A stretch of DNA of 64,000 bases, taken from assembly GCF_051020985.1 (NCBI RefSeq), contig NC_134999.1:28615160-28679159 (forward strand), given 5' to 3'. The stretch is from Nomia melanderi. Taxonomy: Eukaryota; Arthropoda; Insecta; Hymenoptera; Halictidae. The notes beneath the pieces were generated by a model. That model worked only from the letters and a program-made list of their open reading frames with translations. It had not been told where the DNA came from and made no database searches. Below are positions 1-12,716 of the stretch, piece by piece. A program made the translations under genes and the position numbers. Numbering within the stretch: position 1 is the stretch's first letter; every line of letters begins with the position of its first letter.

Positions 1-3000
1 TTTCATTTTACATAAAAATCCACGGTTTAATAATGGGTAACCTGTCTTTCCACTTTCATTTACCAGTCAAACAAAAACGAATAACAGAATGAACTTTAAC
101 TTGGTTCGACATGCGAACAGTCGCAAAAAGGAATGAAGAATAATAAAAAAGATTTATTTTTCGAAACATAAACCATCTATTAATCTTTTCTGGAACTTGT
201 AGGTGCATATTTCTGTGACACTTTTATCACATAGCAAAATCGGTAAATGCAAAACGTTTAATTCCAGCAAAAACTCTGTCTTCATAAATTCCAGTCAAGA
301 ACGAAAATTCTTATAAAAATCCAGTGAAGAAATTATGATTATGTTTTCACGCCTGCGTGTACTTACCTCTTATCGCTGACTGCAATATTATACATGGCAA
401 TACTTTCACGCGCTGCGTTCGTGTGTATCGCTTTACCATTGTGTTGTGCCGATGTACCGGGTGTATGTATAAAATAATATCAAAATTCATATTTTCTACT
501 CATTCTTTGTGAATCTAGTAACGTAAAATATTTAAAAATAAATGCATATAATAATCATATTAGTATTGCTATCATGTATATTACGAAAATAGTATATGTC
601 TATTATACAATTTTCTTGTTCTACATGGAGTAAAATATAATTAAAGTACAAATTCAATATAAAAATATATTTTGTTAACTTTGTGCTCTTTTCTACTTTT
701 TAACTGTCAACTATTTGATAGATTTTTACCATATTCACTGCCTTTCAGTTTATACTTTAAAACAACATTATTTACGATTAATGAAATTATTAATATAATA
801 TTAATGGTTAATCCAATGGCACCATTGATCAATCCGATTATATTGTCGTTGAATCAAATTAAACTGAAACTAATCCGATTATATCATTGAACGGTCCGAC
901 TGTGTTATTGATTAATCCAATTATATTATCGATTAAGTCGCTTGTATGAAATGTTGCTACAAATATATTATTTATATATTAATGCTTGTTCAACATCGTG
1001 TTTGTTCAACATTTTTCTTCATCTCATGCTTCTATAATTCACAGTTATTCTTTGGTGGCCAAGTATTTAACATGAGTATTCTCACGAACCACAGCAGATT
1101 ATTTCTTTCATATCATACATAAGTTTACATGAAACGATACTTTGTAACACTATGTAGGTAGATTTACGTTAACTGTTATCTCTAATTAAAGATAGTGAGA
1201 CAAAGTAGTATTGCAATTTATACAGCATATGATAACTTACAGAGTCTGTAAGAGTACGTATAGGATTAAACACATAAAAAAGTAAATAATAATTACATAT
1301 ATTAATAACAATTTAATATATTTTCTAAGACTGTATGTAGTTGTCTGTTTTTAATATTAAAACTTTAAAAATAGAAATTCCACGTGCAGTATGAAGGATA
1401 TAGAGATGCTAGGATAAAAATGTTATATAAATATGTGAACGATCGAAGTCTCCATTAATCATTAAATGAAAGTGCTACGAGAGTGAAGAAAAAGTTCAAT
1501 GATTTCTGTGTATAGGTACAATTGGAAGGCGAATGCGAATGTATAGAGCGCATCTTCATCGATAATTCAGAGAAAGTGTACGTAACTAACTCATTAAGCG
1601 ATGGTTTCTAATTTATTCGCAATTAAAGGTTGATCATTTTTATTACATACCTACATGCATACACGTGTGTACCTTTCATACACCACTTGAATGAAACATA
1701 AGGACCGAATAGTTACATATGAATAATGGTCAAAGGTATGTTTCAATACTTTGTGTCGATTAGTATACACTAAAAATACTTTCTATTCCTACTTACGTGT
1801 TCCTTGCATAATGAATAAATCACACTTTCCTTTCAACGAAGAAGTTCTCGATGATTGTACCTACGAACTATACTATTATGTAACTAAATCAAGTAATATT
1901 GATTTGTAACTGCAACATATACGGTTAGAAACAAAACTGAACTAATGACTTTATTCAAAATATTATATGTATCTTTTTGTTAGTATTTTGGATCAATATA
2001 AAATATTGTACAATGGAATTGAAATGTACATTATTTTGAGAGCTCGAGTAAGCGTACAATCATACCCTTATTTAGTGTTCTGTTATCCTGTCTTCAGAAA
2101 TATATGAATAATTATCTACTGGAAGATCCATTGTTCCATGAGTTCAATTTCGTTCATCACTGTATCCAGCTAATTTGTGAAAAACGGCTAATTAGTGAAG
2201 TAATTCATAATCCATAATTACGACAATGCGAAAAAATTTTCGAATATTCTGTTCAATGATATTCAAATATTTTCTCTATTAACTTTTGTCTGATGAAAGT
2301 ATAGCTATCGCAGTGTTCGAAATTAGATGATTTACACCTAATTTTACTTGTAGAATTTTTTCTTGCGAATAATATTAACAATTAAGTGCCTGAAATCTTT
2401 ATGAATTTATACAATTAATTTCTATTAATCAGATTATTATTCATATAATTTTATTATTTATTAAATTTTTATTAATTCACACAGACTAGATGCCGTTGAG
2501 GTTAACAGTTGCACCAAGTTTTATGAGCAGCGCGCAACAAAATTATAATCAAAAATTTGAAAATCGTCGCACATATTTAAGTACGCGTCTAAGGAAAACT
2601 GATTTAATAGTACAATTATATATTATTTCAGAAATTTAATAAGCGCATTTGCGACTTTCTACTTCGACGGAGGAATAATCCTATGCTTCGACGAGTGTAA
2701 CGTTTCATTATGAATAATTCATTTCACTGAACCTGGAAGAACGTTTACAAAACATCTATATGCACGGTAACTATGAGAAGGCGCGTTACACTAATTAACA
2801 TGAAAATAGGGCTGTTTACAAAATTTCCATAAATAATACATATGATTTCTTTCTCACCGCGCTTAATTAAGTTTTCATAAAAGTTACGACGGATAAAATA
2901 TTTTTCGTTCTAATCCACATTCGCGAGGCTCGTAAAAATATAGAAAAAGTATAATGACCATCCGAGTGTAAGTTTTATAAGAGCAAGGATAACGCTTGAT

Positions 3001-3436
3001 GCTCAGCTTGCGTGCAAAAATGATTATGGAAAGGAAAAGTAGAATGTTAACAAGGCATGTAACTCTTCATGTACCACCGCAGGTGCGCGCGCGATTGTTG
3101 GCCAGAAATAGAACACCTAATTACGTTATTCTTGTAGAAAAAGACGATCCCAACAGTTCTACAAGTAAACATAAGAACACCATTGTTTTCCAGAATAATT
3201 CATACTGATGTTATTCATTTAAATGACCCCTGGTCTTCTTTAATTTAAATTCGAACAGAGACTCGTTGTCGGTGATATTTACCAGCTCTCTTTGTTCTCC
3301 TGTTTTCTTTATAAATAACAATACAATTGTCTTGTTAGTGATTATTAAGTGAATTTATTGCATGTACAATCCTAACTTTTATTTTTGACGAACAATAAAA
3401 AAGGTGAACGCGATGCAGTGCGTATATATTTATTGT
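1..3436. other. AT-rich DNA without a supported gene
   Basis: No exon with convincing splice sites or protein similarity. A degenerate AT repeat lies at about 800-940. At 2996-3208 a 70-codon + strand frame has somewhat higher GC around 3080-3115, but its product resembles nothing I know. Confidence 0.5.
800..940. repeat. Degenerate short tandem repeat
   Basis: About five imperfect copies of a motif like ATTGATTAATCCGATTATAT (for example at 826, 872 and 912), with drifting spacing of roughly 22-35 bp. No coding potential. Confidence 0.55.
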
Positions 3437-3536
3437 TTAACCCTTGGAAAGCGGACGCTGGGTCAAGTGTGACTCGTAGGAAATTTTGGATCACCAGTGA
3501 CCCAGCGTCCGTTGGCTCAGGGTTAATTAATTCATT
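3437..3536. mobile_element. 100-bp TTAA-flanked MITE, near-hairpin
   Basis: Starts TTAACCCTTGGAAAGCGGAC and its far end, read in reverse complement, starts TTAACCCTGAGCCAACGGAC. Both arms then share GCTGGGTCA. TTAA target duplication and CCCT tips are those of piggyBac-type elements. It has no coding capacity. Confidence 0.8.
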
Positions 3537-6500
3537 CATTAAAAGTACAACAATGAAGACAGTGGAGGAATGGTGTAAGATATTTATTTTTAAAGCTATA
3601 TTCTTTTTCTTGACATGATCTTTTTTAAGAATGATATGGATATCAAATATATAATATAAAGTGATGTTAATGAAAATATATTTGTTGACTATATAATGGG
3701 AACATTGTAAGTAAGATTAATTTTTTTAATCACTTTATTGTATAATTTCTTGAATTTATTATATAATGCATTATAATAATCTAATAATAGATGTAGGGTA
3801 GAACGTGGTTGAATTTTACTATTAATAATTCAAACAGAAAAGTTCGTCAATAATGTTTATGAATAACATCGACTATTTAACAATATTATTCAAACAAGAC
3901 ATAATAATATTAAAATAACATAAAAATAAATACATAGTATAACATAGTCGAATTATTACTATTCTCAATTTAAAACAATAATGTTTATCAGTAGTGTTTA
4001 TGAATACCATCGATTATTTAACAGTTTCATTCAAACATATAGTTGGTAATAGCTGAGAAAGAAACGAGTCTTCGATCTGTTGAATAGAACGAAACGTCGA
4101 TATCACGGAAGAGCGTGGGGAATAATGAAAGTCGTTGCATTCGCAATAGCCGCGGTCATGATGCACAGGCGACACGATTGAAATACCACGGCGTATGCTT
4201 TCCGCCATCGTGCATTACAAAGAGGTCTTCCATGGAAAAGAACGGGCGCCATGAGAGATTTTCCATGACGAGCTTGCAGAGGTCAAAGGCCGAGAACCTT
4301 ACGTTGCATATTTCACGATGGTAAATGTCATTAGAGCACGCAATTAATATTAAAATATATGGATACTTTTCCTTAGAAATATTCAAAACGCTCGCCGAAC
4401 TGCAAAGCATTTGTTTGTATCGATAACATTTTTAAAAAATTTGATTATCTCCATCAATTCTAATTTGAAATATTTCTTCTTCGGGTACAATTTATTAATT
4501 TACCATCCAGTTGGAAGAATGTATTAATGAAGTAATGTTTGTTTAAAGCAAACTTCGTTTGAACACTTCAGTTTTTAATGATCTTCAGTACAAAACCTGT
4601 TCGCTGTATTAAAAAGAATAAAGTGCTGTGAATAATATTTTTAAGAATCTGTAGATGGCATTAGTGTAGCTCGGACCATTCTTTTTTAAACCGTCATTTT
4701 GAAAATTTGTTAATTTAAACTAACGAAATAACAGGCATTTGACAGATTTATTAAGTTATTTACGAATAAAAACACACATATTTTTTAACTTTGGTCGTTG
4801 TGTATTATACAATCACATAGTGTTATGTAATACAAACTGCACAATGGTCTGTGGGATGTTATTAAACGAATAATATTCTATAAGCTTTTGTTATTGAATA
4901 CGTCACTATTCTTAGCATCGCTATGTAATGTATAAAACATAAAATATTATAAATATAGATAAAATAAAAATATAAATCAAAGAAATATAAATAAAAGAAA
5001 AAGAAAAATATAAATCAAAGAAATATAAATAAAAGAAAAATGAAAACATACATCGAATAAATATAAATAAAAGTAAAGTGAACAATTCCTCTACTTTGAA
5101 AATCTAACTAGTTGCACGTTGATTAGTTTAAAGTTTATCGCAAAGGTTTTCAAAGAAACAGAAATTGAACCCTTTAGCCACTACCTGCGCTGTTTGGTCG
5201 AGGAGGATATTAACCGCATCCCGCACAGAGAGAGTGTGAAGGTGAACTTTCCCCTCATGATGAGAGATACAATCTAATCATACAAATTGCTAAGTACATC
5301 TCGACCCCTCCATAGCCTGTCGTTGCACACACTTTCTGCGTGTTTTTGCCTGCTTCGCTCTGCATCTTTCCATTCTGCGTCAAACATTACAGTGCAGGTT
5401 TTTGTCTGAAACATTTCTAGTTGTTAATTTAAAATTTAAATGAAATTTTAAATCCTCTTGAGTACGCATTAAGAAGACTATTATAAAATATAATTTCTTT
5501 CTTCTTTTAGAAGAGCTTCTTATTTAGTGATCTCGTTTTCAAATCCACTTTCTGGACTACTGTTTAAAAATTTATGTGAAATATAAATTAATATTATATA
5601 ACAACAAAGTAATAATATAAAGTAATAACGAAGCAAAGACCATTAATATAATTAATTTTGTATTGTTACGAATTAACATATTATTCAATTAATCCGACGT
5701 TGTTCATTTCATAAGTAAGCTTGCAAGATTTATTTCATTATTAGTAATTTTCTAATACTAATGAAAATTATGTATTCTACTTTATACATATATTTACTAC
5801 AATACCTAAAAATTCACAAAGAAACTATATACATCTACTTAATAGAAACATTTCGACAGTCTCAGCAGCATAAAAAAATAATTGCACACTTGCATAAAAG
5901 CTTCACTAAACAAACACATTAAACATATAAAACCCTATCGAAATAATTCAAACAGTACAACATAAATAAAAATGCATTCAGAAACACACTCGCAGAATAT
6001 CGAACAAAATCAACGAGAAATTCGTAACGCAATGCGTTCAATTTTTTCCAGTTGTCAATCTCACATTCACGAGAATGTATAACGCTTTTGAATGGAATCG
6101 AAGCGTTCACAAGCTTATGTTTATGCAACATCTTTTTTCCTCGGTCACACTCGTGTCACCGACCGTTTGCCAGGCGGAAAAAAAGAACCGTGGAGTAAGT
6201 ATCCCGTGCGACATGTTGTCGCTCAATTAATACATAAATTGCGATTTGACAATCGCAGTAAATTCGTGCGAGGGAAACATAATCAACGACATTCGAAAGA
6301 CTCGCGGAAAGGTTAAAATCACACCTGGCAACGCGAAACCGGAAATTGTTGCACATTTTTGACCGGTGAAGTTGTCGCTTGTTAAAACGTTGCGGCGTTT
6401 AACGCAAAGGATCGAAGGTTTCGTGAAAAAAAGGAAGAAGGACCCCTGGGGGTCCAGAAGAACCCGTTTTACGACTCTTACTTCTTCTTCTCTCGTGGCC

Positions 6501-7890
6501 CTCGGCATCGCCGGCCATCTTCTCCTTTTTCCTCGTTTTTTATTTTCTTTTTTATTTCGCCTTTCGTTCCGCTGGACATTTTCGATAGCGAACCAACCAA
6601 GAATCCGCTACCGCAGAATTTCTCCCGGCAACGTATGCAGAAGTCGCAATCCTTTCCCTCCCCGTTCTTCTTCTTGCTTCCATTTCTTTCCCGCGATACT
6701 TTTGCGGTGCACTTTTCGCACGCCCTAGCTATTACGAGTTTCGAGGTGTTTGCGACAGACAACGATACGAACAGATTGAGAGTAAAATGTCATTGTTACG
6801 TAAATACTGTGGTTGATCGTTTTGTAACAAATAAAAATGCGGAGAAGATTGAATGTAATGAATGATTAAACATTGCTTTTAATTAGTTCCTACGTTATTG
6901 TAATGGAGTAAATATTGGGAAATGTTAGATTTTTCTGGAAAAGTTTAACATTTTTCTAGTAACTTGTGATACGAGTTATAATTTAAATGTTAGACTCTGT
7001 GTTTTCGGATTTTTATCGATTTTTATTGATTTGGATTAGGTGTTCGTTAGATATTTTTCTAACAACTTGTGATACGAATTATAATTTGAACGTTATGGTA
7101 CGTGTTCTCGGATTTTTATCAATTTCCACTGGCTTGGATTACGTTTTGGTTAGGCAATAGAAAATTTTCAGATTTCAGGACTAATTTCGGTGAAAGCGTG
7201 AAATGAATATTGATTTCATAATGTCTGGAATTTATATCGACAATGGTTACTGAAACTGAAATAACTGAAATTAGTTACGACAATCTGTTAATTATGACTT
7301 CTGAAACTACATTTTAATCTTCTTAAACGATTTTCCTGTTTCCAGCGTTTATTTTCCTCGATTAATTATACATTAATATCTGTTGAATATATTTACTTAA
7401 ATGATAATACGTACGAGTACTGCAAACGAATTCAATATTTTTATTTGCATTTCTATATTATAGCATCGTTCCTTTTATTGTCTTTTTTTTTAATCATGTG
7501 ATTGAAAACCAGATTTTTATATTTGCGCATGCTTCATTTGGAAACTGCTAAAACCTGTTATGAAAACCAGTTGAATTTAATTTTTACAAATCCATTTAAT
7601 CTCCTTTCAAATTTTTCTTATTTTCAACAGGTACTTCTTCGAGACGTTGACTTTCTGGATTCGATTAAAATTTATCTGATTTGATAGTACAAACTTCTAA
7701 TTAACGTGAATATATTCATCAAATATTTCTCTGCTTACCCATGAAGTACCAATTCAATTTTTAATCATCATTTTCAAAACAGCTTGTTAAGAAGTATGCT
7801 TGAGTTACGACTAAGTTATAAATCATTATGCATTTATAATATATGCAAATTTCTTAAAAGTACAGGAAAAATAGATGCGTTAACACATTA
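3537..7890. other. AT-rich DNA with a GC-rich island, no supported gene
   Basis: Mostly AT-rich unique sequence. About 6090-6780 is clearly richer in G+C and includes a small hairpin (GGACCCC/GGGGTCC, 6440-6455). It could be a promoter or 5' UTR of an unseen gene. Overlapping frames on both strands there are compositional and show no family similarity. Confidence 0.45.
4966..5075. repeat. A-rich tandem repeat, about 37-bp unit
   Basis: The block AAATATAAATCAAAGAAATA followed by TAAATAAAAGAAAAA occurs twice almost unchanged (near 4968 and 5005), with a decayed third copy to about 5075. Confidence 0.7.
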
Positions 7891-8142
7891 TTAACCGGTC
7901 ACGAATTAACTCGTGTTTGCTCTGGTATTAGTCATTTCAATTGTTTAAACGCTAGGCAATATAGAATATTGCAAAAGTAAAATACTTAAAGTTATGTAAA
8001 ACATATATCCAAAGGTTTTTTTTCAATTCATTATATATAAATAAAGTATATTGAAGTTTATTTAGATTGTGTTACTCTCATATTTAATTACGGGATAATA
8101 ACCGGTGACATGTGATAGTTTCTACGTAAAATTGCCGGTTAA
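7891..8142. mobile_element. Possible TTAA-flanked MITE
   Basis: Left end TTAACCGGTCACG and the reverse complement of the right end TTAACCGGCAATT share TTAACCGG; a second ACCGGT motif lies inside at 8100. Length of 252 bp fits the other elements here. Only short terminal identity, so tentative. Confidence 0.4.
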
Positions 8143-8893
8143 CAGTGCCTTAATAGGCATTGACCCTTTCACTAATTTTTGCTATAAGAAGTCTTTTAGT
8201 GTTATACTATAGTATTAGCATGGGAGGATAAATCAGTGAAGATTTCGTTTATTTTGAAATGTTAATCAGTTTCATCGCAAGCATATGGCCATTGTTATGA
8301 TTCACTACAGCTGATAATGCTTTGTGCAGTAATATTTTTATACTCTGAAGGAAATATCAGTGCCACCGCTACATTCGTCAGTATGGTTTCATTGCAGAGT
8401 TCTTTGTTCACGTTAACATGTTCAGCGTCACATGAAAATTCAGTTATACTTTACTTACAAAATGTATTTACTTTTTTAATACAATATTTACTTGAATTCT
8501 GTATGATTTCGGTGATTTTTATATTTATACAGGATATTTACAATTCAGTTGTACAAGCACGAGGATCATTTTACACGAAAAATTAATAGAAAAGAAAGTA
8601 TAAAATATTTTATTTTACGATTTGATTTTAAAGAAGACAGAGTTTGAAAATTATGTTGATACACTTAGACGTGACTGTAAATAAGTGTACGCACACTTGC
8701 AGAATTTTCAGTGTGTACGAAAATTAACTTGCACCATCAACGATAAACATGGCACTGAACATATTAGACACCGGAAGAACTTCGTACGGGTTCTTAAATC
8801 AAAAGTTAAACACTGAGAACGTTTTTGTAAAATTATTTTATCTGACTCGATACCAATGGCATAAACATAACGTGCTGCTAATACTTATTTCAT

Positions 8894-9141
8894 TTAACCT
8901 TTCGCTCTCCTATGTCATGCTAGAGATGGCCGCACAAATTTGTTATAGAACGTTGGAAATTGTTTGAAAAGTGGCATACTTTAAAAGACTATAAAAATTA
9001 AATCCTGTTATAATAATAATAAATAAAGTAAATATAAAACGTTGAACTCCACCACTGTAAATTACATTTATTCATTTGTCTAAAAATAAATACAAGTTCA
9101 CACCCAACAACGTTGAAAATAAATCGAGTGCAAAGGGCTAA
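8894..9141. mobile_element. TTAA-type MITE, family A copy 1
   Basis: About 248 bp, starting TTAACCTTTCGCTCTCCTAT and ending GAGTGCAAAGGGCTAA. Aligns along most of its length with 61849-62079, including TATGTCATGCTAGAGATG, an AATATAAAACGTTGAA block and ACACCCAACAACGTTGAAAA. Termini are partly decayed. Confidence 0.82.
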
Positions 9142-9223
9142 ACCAGAGAAATACTAATTGAAGTCGGACCTAAATTCATTGATACCAAGAAAACCGCACG
9201 AACATTTTCCAGTATTTAATACA

Positions 9224-9429
9224 TTAACCCTTTGAGTGCCAAGAAACGATATGTAGTTCCTTCATGTACTCCCGAAACGTTTCTTTTCGACTTTATTAGT
9301 AACAAAGGAAGTCTAACATGTTTTTAGTATCGTGTAAAAATGTTATGAACATTAGATCAAAATTGACCGAAATATAAAATTACATTTCTCAAATATGTAC
9401 AAAAATTTCCCCTGGTACTCAAATGGTTG
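9224..9429. mobile_element. TTAA-type MITE, family I
   Basis: Starts TTAACCCTTTGAGTGCCAAG and ends GGTACTCAAATGGTTGA, whose reverse complement matches the start (CCATTTGAGTACC). Its terminal TTGA is also the first base quartet of the next element. Confidence 0.7.
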
Positions 9430-9651
9430 ACACTAAAACTACCGAGCAGTTAAATCGATTTTCTGAAATTCCTCTATAGAAACTCCAAAAGTGCATCCTT
9501 TGAGACTTTAATGGATTTACAGTTCAGTTTGCTTACTGATAAATAAATCTCTAATAATTTCTGAGAGAAACATCTGTTATCTTGTTAGTATTTGCAAAAA
9601 GGAGACGCCAGGAATAAGTGAGTTTGACTGGTGTGGTAGTTTCAGTGTCAA
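9426..9651. mobile_element. TTAA-type MITE, family C copy 1
   Basis: Starts TTGACACTAAAACTACCGAG and ends TGTGGTAGTTTCAGTGTCAA, an inverted pair. It aligns along its length with 24161-24382 (shared CTATAGAAACT, TTCAGTTTGC and TCTGAGAGAAACATCTG-like blocks). Confidence 0.82.
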
Positions 9652-10015
9652 GTCTGTATCAGGAGTTCATGTGGGAACGAAGAAACTGAAAATTCACTTA
9701 ATCCGTCGATTATTTGTCTCGCATGTGGGACACGTGACCGGACAATTGAGCTACCGGAATCCACGTTACTCAATTTCCTTTCATTCGAACCCGCATCCAG
9801 CCACACCCCATTCGAACTGATTTATAAATTGGTCATCCACCCGCTAAACTACCCCCTCTGCGCACTGCTGGAAAATACGGGCTTTTAAATTGCTGTGGAT
9901 TTCTCATCGGTTCGTTGAACCGCTCGACCATATGGTTCCGTGTAAATAATAATTGAAAGAGCCTTGCGTGCCGGTACAATTCCATGGGTGAAAAGTAAAC
10001 TTCATTCGTGACAAT

Positions 10016-10220
10016 TTAACCCCTCGCCTTATAATAACATGTGAGACTCGTGGAGAACATTTTAAATAGAATTTGACATACATAAACATTATTCAATTTG
10101 CTTGAGTGCAAATTATATGTTATTCCTCTTTTATCAACGCTTATAGCTCAGAGCAGACATTGGTATAGAATAAGACTGGACTGTTCTATTATATTGAGTA
10201 AATTATTCATAACAAAGTAA
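10016..10220. mobile_element. Family B MITE, copy 1 (3' part lost)
   Basis: Begins TTAACCCCTCGCCTTATAAT, followed by GAGACTCGTGGAGAACATTT, matching the starts of 10417 and 12467. The right terminal GGGGTTAA is missing. Confidence 0.7.
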
Positions 10221-10416
10221 TTAAATGGATTACTAGAAAATATCATAAGGAAAGGAATTAAATGAACGAAAGAAAACGTGAATTTGAAATCCGATCATTT
10301 GACCAATTCATAGGACGGTTAGTGTAAACTTCACCAAATATTTTCTTCCATTTTTAAATCGACCATATATATTTCGCATGCATCATATCCACAATGCACA
10401 TATCAAAGTTATTTCC

Positions 10417-10661
10417 TTAATCTCTTGTCTTACAACAATGTTTCAAACTCGTGGTGAAGATTCTAAAGAGAATTTAACAAGGATAAATATTGCTCAACCC
10501 TTTTGAATTTAAATGAAACATCTTCTGTTACCAATTATTATATGGTAAGGCAGACGTAAATATAGAATATACATAGAATTTTTCTTTTATCAATAAATTA
10601 TTACTGACGAAATTATGGTATCGATTACAGTTAGAAAATAAATCATAGAGCATGAGGTTAA
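10417..10661. mobile_element. Family B MITE, copy 2
   Basis: Begins TTAATCTCTTGTCTTACAAC, ends AATCATAGAGCATGAGGTTAA. The internal AACTCGTGGTGAAGATTC, TAGAATTTTTCTTTTATCAA and AATTATTACTGACGAAAT blocks match 12467-12716. Confidence 0.8.
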
Positions 10662-10698
10662 GGAACCCCTGTCGACGGATCGACGACAGAACACACAC

Positions 10699-10790
10699 TT
10701 AACCCCTTGTCATATGATTTCTTTCTCAATTATGATACAACTACTCTGTAATTAACAATTTATAGAAAAAATATAGAAACATTCTGGGGT
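10699..10790. mobile_element. Family B MITE, copy 3, inverted and truncated
   Basis: Begins TTAACCCCTTGTCATATGAT, the reverse complement of the family's right end, so it is inverted relative to copy 2, only 38 bp away. It continues GATACAACTACTCTGTAATT as in 20541-20810, then stops. Confidence 0.7.
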
Positions 10791-11204
10791 TATTTTTTAT
10801 ACACGGTTGCTTCAACCTTTCCGTCCCAGAACATGTATTTCTCCCATAAATCAAAGAGAGAGAGCCAAGGACAGCTGCTTTCAAGTGAAATTGAAATGTT
10901 TCAGTGAAAGAAATAAGATAAGTACTAATAAGAATAATAATTAGCACTTAAGTTGTCAACGACAAGCAACGATTCCCGTGGTACAATTTCCCTTTATCTT
11001 TAAGGCGTTTCCTAGTTTTCCGGTAATTTAAAATGTTCGTGGTACCAACGTGTGCCATTTTAGGGCGAAACGGTTGGAGTATAATAATTCATAATAAAAG
11101 AATAATGTTTAGTTCGAATTCAAGACTATTACTTGTAAAGTATATTAGTGAGTTTAAAGTAGGGCCTATTGAATTTTACTGTTTGCAATAATGAATTATT
11201 AATA

Positions 11205-11370
11205 TTTTTAGATATCCTTGCGCATTTTCGTTTGTGTATAAAATATAAAAATATATACCAAATATAACATTGTATATTAAATACGACATATATGCATATT
11301 AAAAGTTAATATGTAGAATGTGATCTCATATCATTTTATGTAAACGAAAATGTGCAAGGATATCTAAAAA
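11205..11370. mobile_element. 166-bp palindromic MITE
   Basis: Left arm TTTTTAGATATCCTTGCGCA and TTTTCGTTT are repeated in inverse at the right end with one or two changes (TGCAAGGATATCTAAAAA). Arms of about 35 bp enclose AT-rich spacer. Superfamily not clear. Confidence 0.75.
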
Positions 11371-12084
11371 ATTTTAAAATTAAATTAAATTAAAAATTAA
11401 ATTTTTAAATCTATTATAAAATTTTATATTTATTAATTATTAATGTTCTGTGTTTCAGAAAAAGAAACGTGACTGCAATGCAATAGTTTCTTACAAGAAG
11501 TCTTAGAGTTGGCACTTTCTTTGCATGTTTCCAAGCGATCGATCCTGGAAGCAATTTTCACGCACACGAAGCAAAATTATTCATTAATCGGGCAGTCATA
11601 TGCAAATCATCCTCGAAAATGGCGTGATATTCCTCTCGTCGCGCTTTTGTTCGGCAATTCGTTCGTGATATTCAAATTTATAGCTGTGTCAGTTAGTAAT
11701 GTACGTGTGCAGCACAATATTCGATGGATTTTTTTGTCTGGTTTCATACGAGAGGCCATAATACCTTTAGTCTCGAAGAAAAAGCCGTGAACCTTTTAAT
11801 CATTGACTGACGTAATTTACACACTGCACAGAAAGTTGTATACTTTTAACGAAAATCATGAACAAACCATACATGAGAACTGACAAAAATATTTAGTTTC
11901 ACATTTCTCGGAGACAATAGACTTGAATACGATTGAAGAAATATTTTACAGGATTAGTAATTTTTAAACTTTCCGTTATAACTACAAGTGGAATAAAAGA
12001 TATACAAAAATAGTGGAAATACTTTATCTGTTTTTATGTTCACTTTTAATAAGAAAAGGTTTCACGTATTAAATATCGTGTTGG

Positions 12085-12340
12085 CCAAAAGACGTATCAA
12101 ATGATACATCACGTGTAAGACTCGCGATGAAAATTTCAAACTGAATTCGATAAATCTAAATGGTATTTATTAACTTTTAACATAAATTAAATATTACTTA
12201 TCTATTATTAATATCTAACCATTAGAGTAAATGTAAACACAAAATAAATATAAAATTCTTTTCCTTTTTTACTAAATTATTGACGATAAACTTGTTTTAT
12301 CAGTTATAGTTGAGAGGTAAATCATCAGATAAGGGTTTAA
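12085..12340. mobile_element. Family B MITE, copy 4 (left end decayed)
   Basis: Contains AGACTCGCGATGAAAATTTC, then AAATTGA/AATTCGATAAATCT-like and TAAATCATCAGATAAGGGTTTAA at the right end, in the order seen in other copies. The left terminus is hard to place. Confidence 0.6.
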
Positions 12341-12466
12341 TAAAGTGACGTTGTAACGTATAATTTTCCTCGAAATAACACAAAAATCATTAAACCATTT
12401 GTTAGTAAATTATAATTTAACCTCTTACGTCATTTAAAATACTATCAAGTATCCTCGAAGAATGAA

Positions 12467-12716
12467 TTAACCTTGCCTTACAATAAGGCAGTGACATTCG
12501 TGGTGACCATTTTAAATAAAATTTAACAAACATCAAATTTACTCAATTCCTTTGAATTCAAATTAAATATTATTCTCCTGTCATCAATTATTACATTGTA
12601 GAGCAAACGTAGACATAGAATATGCATAGAATTTTTCTCTTTTTTCGATAAATTATTACTAACAAAATCGTTGTGTCGATCACAGTTGCAATATAAATCA
12701 TAGGGCAAGGGGTTAA
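12467..12716. mobile_element. Family B MITE, copy 5 (best preserved)
   Basis: Begins TTAACCTTGCCTTACAATAA and ends ATCATAGGGCAAGGGGTTAA. Ends are TTAA-bounded and form an inverted repeat (CCTTGCC / GGCAAGG). 250 bp with no open frame. Confidence 0.85.

Noticed and set aside
2996..3208. 70-codon plus-strand frame, Arg-rich with GC-rich centre
   Set aside because: No similarity, an unconvincing acceptor (ACCGCAG) inside it and no partner exons.
4125..4181. Short frame MKVVAFAIAAVMMHRRHD resembling a signal peptide
   Set aside because: Only 18 codons, no good donor before the stop and no downstream exon found.
6156..6865. Overlapping 66-120 codon frames on both strands
   Set aside because: High G+C keeps all frames open. 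The products are low-complexity, conflict with one another and match no family.
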